This document shows, piece by piece, positions 1-7,323 of a stretch of DNA of 15,110 nucleotides (position 1 is the first letter of the stretch; every line of letters begins with the position of its first letter). The stretch comes from Treponema sp. GTDB lineage: Bacteria > Spirochaetota > Spirochaetia > Treponematales > Breznakiellaceae. The translations under genes and the position numbers were made by a program. The notes beneath the pieces are model-generated. The model was not told where the DNA came from, searched no databases, and saw only the letters and a program-made list of their open reading frames with translations. The DNA lies in NCBI GenBank assembly GCA_031284195.1, contig JAITAI010000020.1, positions 1 through 15,110 of the forward strand, read 5' to 3'.

Positions 1-201
1 AGTAACAACCATCACCTGAGCAAAGAAGAAAAAGCATATAGTAAAGAACTTGCAGGGAGGCGTGTTGTCATTGAACATATACATGCCAAAATAAAAACAT
101 TGAGATGTATGTCATACCCCTATCGGGGTCATTGCGGTAATCGACATTCACTAAGGATGACCTTAATTTGCGGTATTATACATTATGACAGAAAAGCTTA
201 G
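1..201 (+). mobile_element. 3' end of an IS5-like DDE transposase (partial)
   Basis: The plus frame is open from base 1 to a TAG at 199-201 (66 residues); the 5' part lies outside the window. The reading contains RRVVIEHIHAKIKTLRCM and then RMTLICGIIHY. This layout (R..VE...-K-[LF]-R, then an LI-G-I--Y end) is typical of the C-terminus of IS5/DDE_Tnp_4 transposases, where the glutamate is the last DDE residue. The family call is from memory of the motif and rests on a short piece. The downstream IS end should lie just after 201, because the antisense deacylase pseudogene becomes recognisable again almost at once (about 205). The terminal repeat cannot be confirmed because the other end is missing. 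Confidence 0.65.
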
Positions 202-204
202 ACG

Positions 205-789
205 GGTATTAAACAAGTCTATTGTTTCAGATAATATTCTTATCGCTGTTTCATTATTCCAGCTTTCCAATGTACTGCTAATTTCAATATCATATATTGG
301 TACATTGTATTTTGTTATCAATTCCGGTGATTGTTTATATGGTATTCAAGACCAATGTGTCGCTTCAGTCATAACCTTGAAGCCGTCTAGTTGATATTTA
401 ATACGATTTTGTTTCAAGTATACAGATTAAATTTTTGAAATAATGTGGATTTGATTTACTGAAATAACCCGATGGTACATCTCCAGTTGTACCGTTAATA
501 TTTTATCAGGTGCGTCTGTCCCTTCATGCCAATTAACAACACCGGAAACATTGAAATCATTAAAATATTTATTTAGCAAAGGTAAATATTTTATATAATT
601 ATGGCTTAAAACATCATTCAACTGAACAAATTGAAAATAATTACCATTATCAAATTCAAATACAGGGAAGCCGTCTATTTTTATACTGGTCACCGATAAT
701 ATATTATTGTTTTTTATAAAATTAAATACTTTTGAGGCAACGGGGTCAATTGTTTCGTCCATACAGAAAAAATAAACTGCTTTGTTCAT
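205..789 (-). pseudogene. broken D-aminoacyl-tRNA deacylase-like gene (GEK1/DtdA superfamily), cut by an IS
   Basis: The ATG at 789 (GGAGAA upstream) opens a frame reading MNKAVYFFCMDE and then VVNWHEGTDAPDKILTV. Near 488 the frame breaks. One frame over the reading continues TGDVPSGYFSKSNPHYFKNL. Near 408 it shifts again and continues LDGFKVMTEATHWS, a TGA at 346-348, IPYKQSPEL, then IYDIEISSTLESWNNETA. The NWHEG/LTV-H-TGD, EATHW and EI-ST-ESW blocks, in this order, match GEK1/DtdA-type D-aminoacyl-tRNA deacylases, which free tRNA mischarged with D-amino acids. The archaeal form has THHGP and EIGS..EW at the last two positions. About 195 residues remain. The C-terminal part is missing where the IS5-like element begins. 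Two frameshifts, one nonsense codon and an IS truncation make this a clear pseudogene. The superfamily is fairly secure, the exact subfamily is not. Confidence 0.72.
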
Positions 790-856
790 ATACTATTTCT
801 CCAGATTCTTAGTTTATATATTTTTTTATTTCTGTCAACTAACTATTTAATATAAC

Positions 857-1069
857 TTTCCACTGCTGTCCAGTTTAATTCAAAAAAATCAGCAAAAAAT
901 ATAATTTAGTACGAAATTTTTTTTTAAAGTGAAACAACCAGGCTATTCTGGAAAGAAATTTCGCAAAAATTAAAAACTGTATCAAAATGATCATATAGTT
1001 TAATACAGCTCAATTTCTCAAAATTTATCCTGAATTTAGGCCTAAATTTTAAACCGGATAGCAGTGAAA
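857..1069. repeat. 213-bp inverted-repeat (MITE-like) element
   Basis: The left arm at 857-878 (begins TTTCCACTGCTGTCC) and the right arm at 1049-1069 (TTAAACCGGATAGCAGTGAA on the plus strand) are reverse complements, with 19 of 21 positions matching and one 1-nt bulge. The interior is very AT-rich with no ORF. It has further dyads: a perfect 16-bp palindrome AATTTAGGCCTAAATT at 1033-1048, and CTGTAT/ATACAG arms. No clear target-site duplication is visible. This could be a non-autonomous transposon remnant or simply a large stem-loop. Confidence 0.5.
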
Positions 1070-1254
1070 TCACTATTTTTTTCAAGAATCATGGATCCAC
1101 AATCGCATTAAAAAAGCTCAAGGAAGGAGGAAAAGGGACGAAAAGAGGATGGAGGGGCAACAAGACATCCGAACCAAATTATCAATTATCCAGAACCCAA
1201 GAAAAGAAGCGCTGTATTCATCAATGCATAAACCTGCAATCATCGCGGCCTTCT
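1070..1254. other. intergenic stretch without a recognisable gene
   Basis: With the inverted-repeat element, this makes a gene-free gap of about 460 bases downstream of the kinase operon. It holds a purine-rich tract around 1112-1160 containing AAGGAAGGAGGAAAAGGG. That looks like a ribosome binding site, but no credible ORF follows. I see nothing else supportable here. Confidence 0.4.
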
Positions 1255-1276
1255 TTAAAAAAGCCCCGGTGGGGCT
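1255..1276 (-). terminator. intrinsic terminator of the receiver-FIST-kinase operon
   Basis: Read on the minus strand, AGCCCC-ACC-GGGGCT (1276-1262) forms a perfect 6-bp stem followed directly by a T run (plus-strand AAAAAA at 1257-1262). It lies 18 bases beyond the kinase stop codon and is correctly oriented to end that transcript. Confidence 0.85.
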
Positions 1277-1293
1277 CGTAGGGAGGTGGGACG

Positions 1294-3738
1294 TTATCCC
1301 TTTAATTGAGTGAGCAGCTCCTGGGCTTTTTCCATAGCCTCATCGTAGTCCCGGGAATTGGCCAGATCCAGCGTTTTCGCAAAGGCGGCCTCAAAACCGG
1401 GAGATGCGCTTGGAAGACGCAGGCACTCAAGTTCTTTTACCACGGCTTTGATAGAGGAGGAACGGCCTTCTTCACAGGCTTCCACAAATTCGGCGATTTT
1501 TGCCGCCATGTCCGCTGCGCCGGTCTCGGTCTTGTCCGGTCCGGTATCTTCCGCAAAAAGCAAAGTCCCCCGCAGCGCCGCGTAAAAGGCTTCAAGGGCG
1601 CGGCAAAAGTCCTCCGTTTCCGCAAGGCAGATGCGCTTGTCTTCACCTTTTGACGCTGTTTCCAGTTTTTTACCCCATTCAGAAAGACGCCGCGCCCCAA
1701 TAGTAGCGTAGATTCCCTTATAGGCGTGTACCTGTACTGTGTAAGGGTTCCAGTCCCTTGCCGCAAGGCTTTTTCGGATAACGGCAAGACCTTTTTCCAT
1801 GCCGACGGAAAGCTGCTTCAGCGTAGATGTATAGGTTTCAAAACTGTCCGCGGCGTAGTGAAGCCCCTGATCAATATCAAGCCCTTCAATTTTTGAAAGC
1901 TCATCAAGAATACGCTTCTGCCGGGGGTCTCGCTTTTCAGCGGACACGCCGTCATTTTCCGTTTCGGCAAGGGTATATTTCTCTTTCGGCAGGAATTTCT
2001 TCAACACCCCGTTCAGGACCGCAGACTCGATAGGTTTTGGAATAAAACCGTCCATACCGGAGGAAAGAAAAAGTTCTTCCATTCCCCTCATGGCGTTGGC
2101 GGAAAGACAGATTATCGGAATAGCCGGAAATTCCCCGCCTGCATTTCGCAGGGATTTTTCCATTTCCCTGATCCGGCGGGTAGCCTCAATACCGTCCATG
2201 ACGGGCATCATGTGATCCATAAAAACAATGTCGTAGGGACGTTTTTCATCAAAGGATTTTTCAATCATATCTATAGCCGCTTGTCCGTTTTCCGCGGTTT
2301 CCGCCTTGATATGGCAGCGGCCAAGAAAGCCTAGCGCGACGATAAGATTCGCCGAAACATCGTCCACCACAAGCGCCCTAACTCCTTCGACGGCGATAAG
2401 CTGCCGCACATGTTCGGCAGGCTTTTCCGCCTTGGAGGGGTCTCCTTTTACTAGCGGAATGTACACGGTGAACTCGGATCCTTTTCCGTACTCGCTGTCA
2501 ACGTTTATAAAGCCGCCCTGCAGCGTTACCAACTGCTTGACAATAGCAAGACCCAAACCGGTACCTTCGATGCCCTTGTTCTTACGTGTATCCATCTGCT
2601 GGAAACTCTCAAAAAGGAAGGGGATATTTTCTTCTTTTATGCCGATCCCGCTGTCGGAGATTTCGGCGATAAGATACTCCCCGTCATTACCGGGAAGCCT
2701 GCCCGTATCCAGCGTAAACGAAACCGAACCTTCCCTGGTGTACTTAATGGCGTTATTAATCAGATTGGTAAAGATCTGGTTTAGCCGCGTTTCATCGGCA
2801 TAAATAAATTCAGGGACCGAAGGGGAATAACCGCTTTGAAAGCCGAGTGATTTTTGCCTTGCGATAAAAGACTGCATGGAGCAGAGATTGTTGAAAAGCG
2901 TGTAAATACTGAAGTGTACCGGCAGCAATTCCAGTTTTCCGCTTTCAGCCTTGGAAAAATCAAGAATATCGTTAATGGTGTCCAGCAGGATTTTCGACAT
3001 TTTTTTGATATCCGACAGGTAGTCTTTCTGCACCGAAGTCAGATTTTCCTGGGGCATCAAATCGCTCATGCCGATTATCGTATTCATGGGCGTGCGTATT
3101 TCATGGCTCATTTTTGCCAGAAATTCACTTTTAGCCTTGCTTGCCGCTTCTGCCTTTACCCGGGCGTCTTCAAGTTCCGTAATATCCGTATAAAGCAGTA
3201 TGACCCCATCCAATTCGCCCCTGTCATCAAACGTTGCCGTTACATAAATGTAGTAGATCAAATGCTGTTCGTCGCCGAGATAGCTTATGGTCTCTTTTAT
3301 GATCTGCGTATCTTTTGATGCGATTGCCTGTTCGATAATTTCCTTGATTTTCGCAGCATCGTCGCTGCCGAAATAGCGCTCACATACGTCAAAAGCCCTT
3401 TTCCCCCCTATATCCGCCGACCCTTTATCCGCAGCCATTTCCCTGAAGAAATTATCAGTGTAATAGGCGACGTTCAATTCTTTGTCCAAAAGCAGAATGG
3501 TGTTTTTGCTGTATTTCAGCAGCATGGTCATAAATTTTTCCTGCCGGGACATTTCGCTGCTGAGAGTCCCTACAACCGCATACTGCGTAGCATTTAAAGA
3601 ATTAAACCGTTCAAGCTGGGCCTGCACGACGGAAAGCTTCCGGTTTGTCTTTTTCAGTTCCAGTCCAAGCCGATCTATTTCGGCTTTAAGGCCGGCGGGA
3701 TCTTCGATGTCAAGCACGGTCCGGTCTAGAGTACGCAT
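1294..3738 (-). CDS. hybrid histidine kinase (PAS-HisKA-HATPase-REC-Hpt), cytoplasmic
   Basis: 814 residues from the ATG at 3738. Longer starts up to 3900 would run deep into the FIST gene and add a basic, non-homologous tail, so I reject them. Order: helical coiled region (10-50); PAS (about 75-190); HisKA with phosphorylatable H212 in FLAKMSHEIRTPMN; HATPase with NLINNAIKY (N-box, 325-333), DSGIG (362-366) and GTGLGLA (392-398); receiver with D459/D460, phospho-acceptor D508 in VFMDHMMPVMDG, S546 and K568; Hpt with H671 in VHAYKG. All catalytic residues for an internal phosphorelay are present. No membrane segment is visible, so it is soluble and must receive its signal through PAS or a partner, probably the FIST protein. 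The ATG overlaps the FIST stop by 13 bases, indicating translational coupling. Confidence 0.92.
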   Translation of the reverse strand: MRTLDRTVLDIEDPAGLKAEIDRLGLELKKTNRKLSVVQAQLERFNSLNATQYAVVGTLSSEMSRQEKFMTMLLKYSKNTILLLDKELNVAYYTDNFFREMAADKGSADIGGKRAFDVCERYFGSDDAAKIKEIIEQAIASKDTQIIKETISYLGDEQHLIYYIYVTATFDDRGELDGVILLYTDITELEDARVKAEAASKAKSEFLAKMSHEIRTPMNTIIGMSDLMPQENLTSVQKDYLSDIKKMSKILLDTINDILDFSKAESGKLELLPVHFSIYTLFNNLCSMQSFIARQKSLGFQSGYSPSVPEFIYADETRLNQIFTNLINNAIKYTREGSVSFTLDTGRLPGNDGEYLIAEISDSGIGIKEENIPFLFESFQQMDTRKNKGIEGTGLGLAIVKQLVTLQGGFINVDSEYGKGSEFTVYIPLVKGDPSKAEKPAEHVRQLIAVEGVRALVVDDVSANLIVALGFLGRCHIKAETAENGQAAIDMIEKSFDEKRPYDIVFMDHMMPVMDGIEATRRIREMEKSLRNAGGEFPAIPIICLSANAMRGMEELFLSSGMDGFIPKPIESAVLNGVLKKFLPKEKYTLAETENDGVSAEKRDPRQKRILDELSKIEGLDIDQGLHYAADSFETYTSTLKQLSVGMEKGLAVIRKSLAARDWNPYTVQVHAYKGIYATIGARRLSEWGKKLETASKGEDKRICLAETEDFCRALEAFYAALRGTLLFAEDTGPDKTETGAADMAAKIAEFVEACEEGRSSSIKAVVKELECLRLPSASPGFEAAFAKTLDLANSRDYDEAMEKAQELLTQLKG

Positions 3739-4889
3739 ACAATCACCGAAAAATTTTGCAGATGGTTCGCCACTTTTCCGGTTTCGAGAATACTCGGAAA
3801 CACTTCCCCGCCGGAATAGACAAAAAGCCAGGGAACCGGCTTGCCGATAACCGAAGCGACCTTGTCGAGTTCTTCCCTCCATTTTGGGCCCAAAATCCAA
3901 AAACGGGAAGCGCAGGCGTTTATGAGAATGCCCCTGTTTTCCGCGACCTTGCTTTCCATTATGTTTTTCAGTAATGTTCCCGTTGATTCCACAACATCTC
4001 TGTCGTCGAGGGAATGAAAAGATATTTCCGCGTGTTCCGGCACTAATCCGCTTATGATCAGAGAACCGTTATCATGAACCTTCATACCGGTGCGGAATAC
4101 CTTTGACCCGTCCTTCTCATGGATGAGTATGGGTATATTATAGAGAACCGAAGAAGCCGAAAGGCCGATGGTTTCAAGGTATTTTTTAATAGGCATGCCG
4201 TTTATCGCTTCAATGACATTCAGTTTCGCGCCCGTAATTTTGGCGCGTTTTGCCTGGAGGGATTTTTCGGTAACCGCCGTGGTGTAAAATTCCGGCTTCA
4301 GATCGCCGTAAAACGCCAGCAAAGCCATTGACGATTCGTAAGCTTTCCCCTCGTAGATGACCACGCTCATCCTTTCCCCGCTTTCGTTGGTAACAGGCAG
4401 GGTTCCAAACAGGGGTATGGCCCCTCCGGACGCCTTGTCCAGTTCGGCGACAAAGACGTCTCCTCCCTGACCCTCTCCCTTGAGCAGCGGAGGGAAGGCA
4501 AACAGCAGGGCGGGTTTTGCGTCAAAACCAGCGGTTACCTTTTTGTACAGATCCGTCACGGGTTTTGCAATTTCGCTGGAATGTACCGCGTCGCTTACGC
4601 CCGATGAAAAGCGAATATCATCGCTGGTAAGTATCGTTACGGACAGTATCATGTCCTCGATAGTTTCCGAAACCCCCAGAGCCAGTGTGGTTGTCCCGAT
4701 AGTAGGAATGCCGAGCCGTTTGTGCAATTCTTCCACCACGCCGGATTCGATGAATTCAAAGTAACCGTGAACCAGGGCCGCGGAATTTTTTAACAGATTC
4801 TTGTCCGGCGCAAGCTGTTCCAGCAGGCTTGAAACGGCGGCCTCTACATCGTCTATCTCTTCGGTATAAGCAGTCACTATTTTAATCAT
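3726..4889 (-). CDS. FIST domain sensory protein
   Basis: 387 residues with a strong AAGGAG Shine-Dalgarno 6 bases before the ATG. The N-terminal FIST domain covers about 20-200, including the glycine-rich SGGAIPLFGTLPVTN segment (154-168). FIST_C covers about 210-375, ending in the characteristic Cys-Ser/Arg and GGE blocks: INACASRF (323-330) and VYSGGEVFP (357-365), followed by NHLQNF. FIST proteins are proposed ligand-binding (possibly amino-acid-type) intracellular sensors found beside signal-transduction genes. Here the gene sits 24 bases after a receiver gene and overlaps the hybrid kinase, so it is probably the input protein for that kinase. The ligand is unknown. No signal peptide or membrane segment is seen. 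Confidence 0.85.
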   Translation of the reverse strand: MIKIVTAYTEEIDDVEAAVSSLLEQLAPDKNLLKNSAALVHGYFEFIESGVVEELHKRLGIPTIGTTTLALGVSETIEDMILSVTILTSDDIRFSSGVSDAVHSSEIAKPVTDLYKKVTAGFDAKPALLFAFPPLLKGEGQGGDVFVAELDKASGGAIPLFGTLPVTNESGERMSVVIYEGKAYESSMALLAFYGDLKPEFYTTAVTEKSLQAKRAKITGAKLNVIEAINGMPIKKYLETIGLSASSVLYNIPILIHEKDGSKVFRTGMKVHDNGSLIISGLVPEHAEISFHSLDDRDVVESTGTLLKNIMESKVAENRGILINACASRFWILGPKWREELDKVASVIGKPVPWLFVYSGGEVFPSILETGKVANHLQNFSVIVCVL

Positions 4890-4913
4890 GTTTATCTCCT
4901 TGTTTACTTTTCC

Positions 4914-5276
4914 TTATTCGCCGATTACCGCTTTTATCTTTTCGAGCAACAGCTTTTTCTCAATAGGCTTTTTTATATAGCCGCCCGGGCTGAGATAAGC
5001 GGCCTGCTTAACAATGTCATAACTGGATTGGGAAGACATAAAGATGACGGGGACATTGTCGTACCAGCTTTGCGTCCGCGTATACTGAATAAACTCTATA
5101 CCGTTCATACCGGGCAGCAAAATATCAAGCAAAATAAGATCAAAGTTGTTTGTATGCAGCAGCGAGATTGCCCTTGCCGTGGTTTTTGCCGCATAGATTT
5201 CGTACTTGCGGCGAAGGAAGTCCTCAATAATATTGAGGACTTCTGCCTGATCGTCAATTACCAGAATTTTCTTCAT
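4914..5276 (-). CDS. stand-alone receiver (single-domain response regulator), copy 1
   Basis: 120 residues starting MKKILVIDDQ. The ATG at 5276 follows AGAAGG 5 bases upstream; the in-frame ATG at 5303 adds nine residues and breaks the alignment with copy 2. It is CheY-like: D8/D9 acidic pair, phospho-acceptor D51 in LLDILLPGMNG, switch S81 and K103 in YIKKP. The length is just one receiver, so there is no output domain. It differs from the upstream copy at 12 of 120 positions (90 percent identity), mostly conservative changes. It lies 24 bases before the FIST gene and is probably a phosphotransfer partner of the Hpt or receiver of the hybrid kinase. A diguanylate cyclase or motor target elsewhere is equally possible. 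Confidence 0.88.
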   Translation of the reverse strand: MKKILVIDDQAEVLNIIEDFLRRKYEIYAAKTTARAISLLHTNNFDLILLDILLPGMNGIEFIQYTRTQSWYDNVPVIFMSSQSSYDIVKQAAYLSPGGYIKKPIEKKLLLEKIKAVIGE

Positions 5277-5357
5277 AATAACCTTCTTTTTATGCAGCCA
5301 CATGACCGCAGCGTACTGTGAATAAACTGCCTACGGCATACCGTCATCCAAAGATTT

Positions 5358-5387
5358 ACTATAGAGAGGTATGTCCATTCATGTCAA
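5358..5387 (-). promoter_or_regulatory. sigma70-type promoter for receiver copy 1, FIST and kinase
   Basis: On the minus strand TTGACA (5387-5382) is followed after 18 bases by TATAGT (5363-5358). Both hexamers match the consensus in at least five of six positions. The -35 TTGACA includes the TGA stop codon of receiver copy 2 (5386-5384), so the promoter begins inside the end of the upstream gene. Confidence 0.75.
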
Positions 5388-5749
5388 TACTCACCGATTA
5401 CCGCTTTTATCTTTTCGAGCAACAGCTTTTTCTCAATAGGCTTTTTTATATAGCCCTCCGGGCTGAGATGAGCGGCCTGCTTAACCGTTTCATAACTGGA
5501 TTGGGAAGACATAAAGATGACGGGGATATTGTCGTACCAGCTTTGCGCCCGCGTATACTGAAGAAACTCTATGCCGTTCATACCGGGCAGTAAAATATCA
5601 AGCAGAATAAGATCAAAGTTGTTTGTGCGCAACATCGAGATTGCCCTTGCCGTGGTTTTCGCCGCATAGATTTCGTACTTACGGTAAAGGAAGTCCTCAA
5701 TAATATCGATGACCTCTGCCTGATCGTCAATCACCAGAATTTTCTTCAT
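5384..5749 (-). CDS. stand-alone receiver (single-domain response regulator), copy 2
   Basis: 121 residues, first gene of the operon, with SD AGAAGG 5 bases before the ATG. It has the same receiver hallmarks as its neighbour: D8/D9, D51 in LLDILLPGMNG, S81 and K103. Differences from copy 1 cluster in surface helices, for example R22 to Y, H41 to R, D87-I88 to E-T, Y94 to H and G98 to E, plus one extra C-terminal Tyr. The active site is untouched, which suggests both copies are under purifying selection and may differ in partner choice. With no output domain it must act by protein contact or as a phosphate relay or sink. Confidence 0.88.
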   Translation of the reverse strand: MKKILVIDDQAEVIDIIEDFLYRKYEIYAAKTTARAISMLRTNNFDLILLDILLPGMNGIEFLQYTRAQSWYDNIPVIFMSSQSSYETVKQAAHLSPEGYIKKPIEKKLLLEKIKAVIGEY

Positions 5750-5829
5750 AATAACCTTCTTTATTATGCAATCGTATAACCGTAGGGTACTGGGAATACC
5801 TTCCTATAGTACACCGTACCTCCAGATTT

Positions 5830-5859
5830 ACTATAGAGAGGTATGTCCATTCGTGTCAA
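5830..5859 (-). promoter_or_regulatory. sigma70-type promoter for receiver copy 2
   Basis: TTGACA (5859-5854) and TATAGT (5835-5830) on the minus strand with an 18-base spacer. Apart from one base, the spacer is identical to that of the promoter 472 bases downstream. The distance to the ATG gives a leader of about 75 bases. Confidence 0.75.
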
Positions 5860-5968
5860 CCGGTATGTGATTAACCAATGATAATTTTAGCCTTAAGAAT
5901 CACGAGGGAGTGCGAACCTCCGGGTTCGCTTTGCCCCCTTCGGGTAACATAGGGAGATGAGATACACC

Positions 5969-6186
5969 ATGAGCAAAGAGGGATTAAGCAGGCGGGCCCT
6001 GATTCAGGGCGCTTGGACGGGAAGTACCCGGTAGGAGAGGGATCATCAGGTTAGGCTTGATCGAGAAGCGGATAAAACAGTGTAAACGGGGGGTAGGGTC
6101 TTTCGGAGACAAGGCGGTCCGCTGTGAAACATCCGGCCAACTATACAGAGGAAGAGCTGAGGCAGAGGATTATAGCCCTGAAATAA
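5969..6186 (+). pseudogene. remnant of an ISNCY (IS1202-like) transposase N-terminus
   Basis: An ATG at 5969 opens MSKEGLSRRALIQGA. After a 1-base loss the reading goes on LDGKYPVGEG, then in other frames RLGLIEKRIKQCKRGVGSFG and finally KHPANYTEEELRQRIIALK. This succession (helix-turn-helix start, RxGV--xG, then PANYTxEE-RQ-IIALK) resembles the N-terminus of ISNCY-group transposases as I remember them. At least three frameshifts and a stop show it is dead. A perfect 7-bp hairpin GCGAACC-TCCG-GGTTCGC lies just upstream (5912-5929) and may belong to the element end. The family assignment rests on motif recall. Confidence 0.5.
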
Positions 6187-6199
6187 AGTAGCGGACATA

Positions 6200-6325
6200 C
6201 TTAAACCAGGGCTCCGGCATGGCACGTGAGGCGCGCCCATACTCCTATTGAATGAAGAAGCGCAGCGGAATGGGAGACCGGTACCGGGCCAAAGTGAAAT
6301 AGCCTGTCTGTACGGATGCAGTCCC
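6200..6325 (+). pseudogene. remnant of an IS630-like transposase, N-terminal part
   Basis: The plus-strand reading includes APILLLNEEAQRNGRPVP followed by GQSEIACLYGCSPV, with a TGA just before. The RRAHILL-like segment followed by an 'EIA-LYG-S' helix-turn-helix is the N-terminal pattern of IS630-family transposases. The reading runs straight into the AT-rich array at about 6324. The expected next segment (the rest of the HTH and its linker) is absent, and the protein resumes on the far side of the array. Confidence 0.55.
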
Positions 6326-7311
6326 GTATATTTTATTAAAAACTCCCGTATCTTTTTTAAGAATTTCCTATTTTTTTCAAAAATTCCATCTATTTTTTCA
6401 AAGATTTCCATAATAGTTTTGAGAAAATTCAAGTATTTATTTTAAATATTCTCATATTTTTTATTGAAAACTATCGTATTATCTTAAAGAATTAAACTAT
6501 ACTCTTTTAATGATTGCCGTATATTTTTAAGAAAAAGTCAGTCTCTTTTTACAAAAGTTTCATGTTTTTAAGACAAATAAACATATCTTATTAAAAATAA
6601 CTCCTAATATTTTACACAACTTCCGTATATTGTTCTTATAAAAGTCATGTAATTTGTCAAAAAATCAAGTATCTTTTATTGAAAATACTCTATTGTTTCA
6701 AATAGTTCCATATAGTTTTGAGACAATTTCAGTATCTATTTTAAAAATAACTCGTATTATTTTAAAATATTTCAGTATAATTTTTATAAAATACCAGTAT
6801 TTATTCTAAATATACTCCTATATTTTATTGCAAACTATCGTATTCTTTTAAATAATTAAACTATATCATTTTAAGAATTGCCGTATATTTTTAATAAAAC
6901 TTCAGTCTTATTTGACAATATTTTCATGTTTTTTAATAAAAATAAACATATTTTATTAAAAATAACTCCTAATATTTTACAAATCTTCCGTATATTTTTC
7001 TTATAAAAGTCACGTAACTTGTCAAAACATCAAGTATCTTTTATTGAAATTGATTTATATTTGCAAATAGTTCCATATAGTTTTAATCAAATATCAGTAT
7101 TTATTTAAAATACGCTCATATATTTTATTAAAAATTATACCTATTATTTTTCCAATACTCCTTTATGTTTTCCTGGAAACCCTATAGTTTTTACAATAGT
7201 TACGTGTCTTTTTAAGAAAACTTCAGTGTATTTTTTCAGAATTATCGTATATTTTTGATAAATTATCAGTGTATTTTGTATAAAACTTCACTGTCTTTTT
7301 AGAAATTCATC
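6324..7311. repeat. 988-bp AT-rich array of about 46 degenerate ~21.5-bp units
   Basis: The region is a continuous succession of units of the form gTAT-T(4-6)-nn-A(3-5)-nTCn, for example GTATATTTTTAATAAAACTT, with unit starts 20-23 bases apart. The mean is near 21.5 bases, about two helical turns. No two units are identical, so it is not CRISPR. There is a higher-order layer: 6470-6780 and 6835-7145 are two direct copies offset by about 364 bases (17 units), roughly 80 percent alike by eye. No ORF of note crosses it, and the unit length is not a multiple of three. Phased T/A tracts at this spacing should make the DNA strongly curved. The flanks are GC-normal IS630 remnant on both sides. Confidence 0.8.
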
Positions 7312-7323
7312 CTAGCGGCGCAT

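Larger units (their letters stand above)
4919..5863 (-). repeat. tandem duplication of a receiver gene with its promoter (2 x about 473 bp)
   Basis: Copy 1 spans about 4919-5390 and copy 2 about 5391-5863. Matching landmarks are offset by 472-473 bases: the C-terminal coding start (4921/5394), the ATG (5276/5749) and the promoter -10 (5358/5830). Conservation is high across the ORF, the SD (AGAAGGTTATTATG) and the promoter block. It is poor in the roughly 80-base 5' leader between promoter and SD, so the leaders have diverged while protein and promoter were kept. Confidence 0.85.

Noticed and set aside
185..394. 69-residue plus-strand ORF with a hydrophobic middle
   Set aside because: It is exactly antisense to the DtdA-like pseudogene (EATHW, EI-ST-ESW blocks) and starts inside the transposase end, so it is a shadow.
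1061..1082. AGTG-AAAT-CACT followed by a T run as a plus-strand terminator
   Set aside because: The stem is only 4-5 bp and no plus-strand gene lies upstream; it overlaps the right arm of the inverted-repeat element.
3739..3900. N-terminal extension of the hybrid kinase to 3900
   Set aside because: It overlaps 54 codons of the well-supported FIST C-terminus and adds a basic stretch with no domain; the ATG at 3738 fits an overlapping gene pair.
5905..6190. Group II intron start (GTGCG followed by stem-loops)
   Set aside because: No domain V hairpin or intron-encoded reverse transcriptase could be found, and the stretch reads better as ISNCY transposase remnants.
6046..6432. 128-residue minus-strand ORF rich in Lys/Phe/Ile at its start
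   Set aside because: The N-terminal part is the AT-rich array in translation and the rest is antisense to two transposase remnants.
6324..7311. CRISPR array
   Set aside because: There is no constant repeat with unique spacers. Every unit is degenerate and nearly the whole unit is T-tract and A-tract. No cas gene is present.
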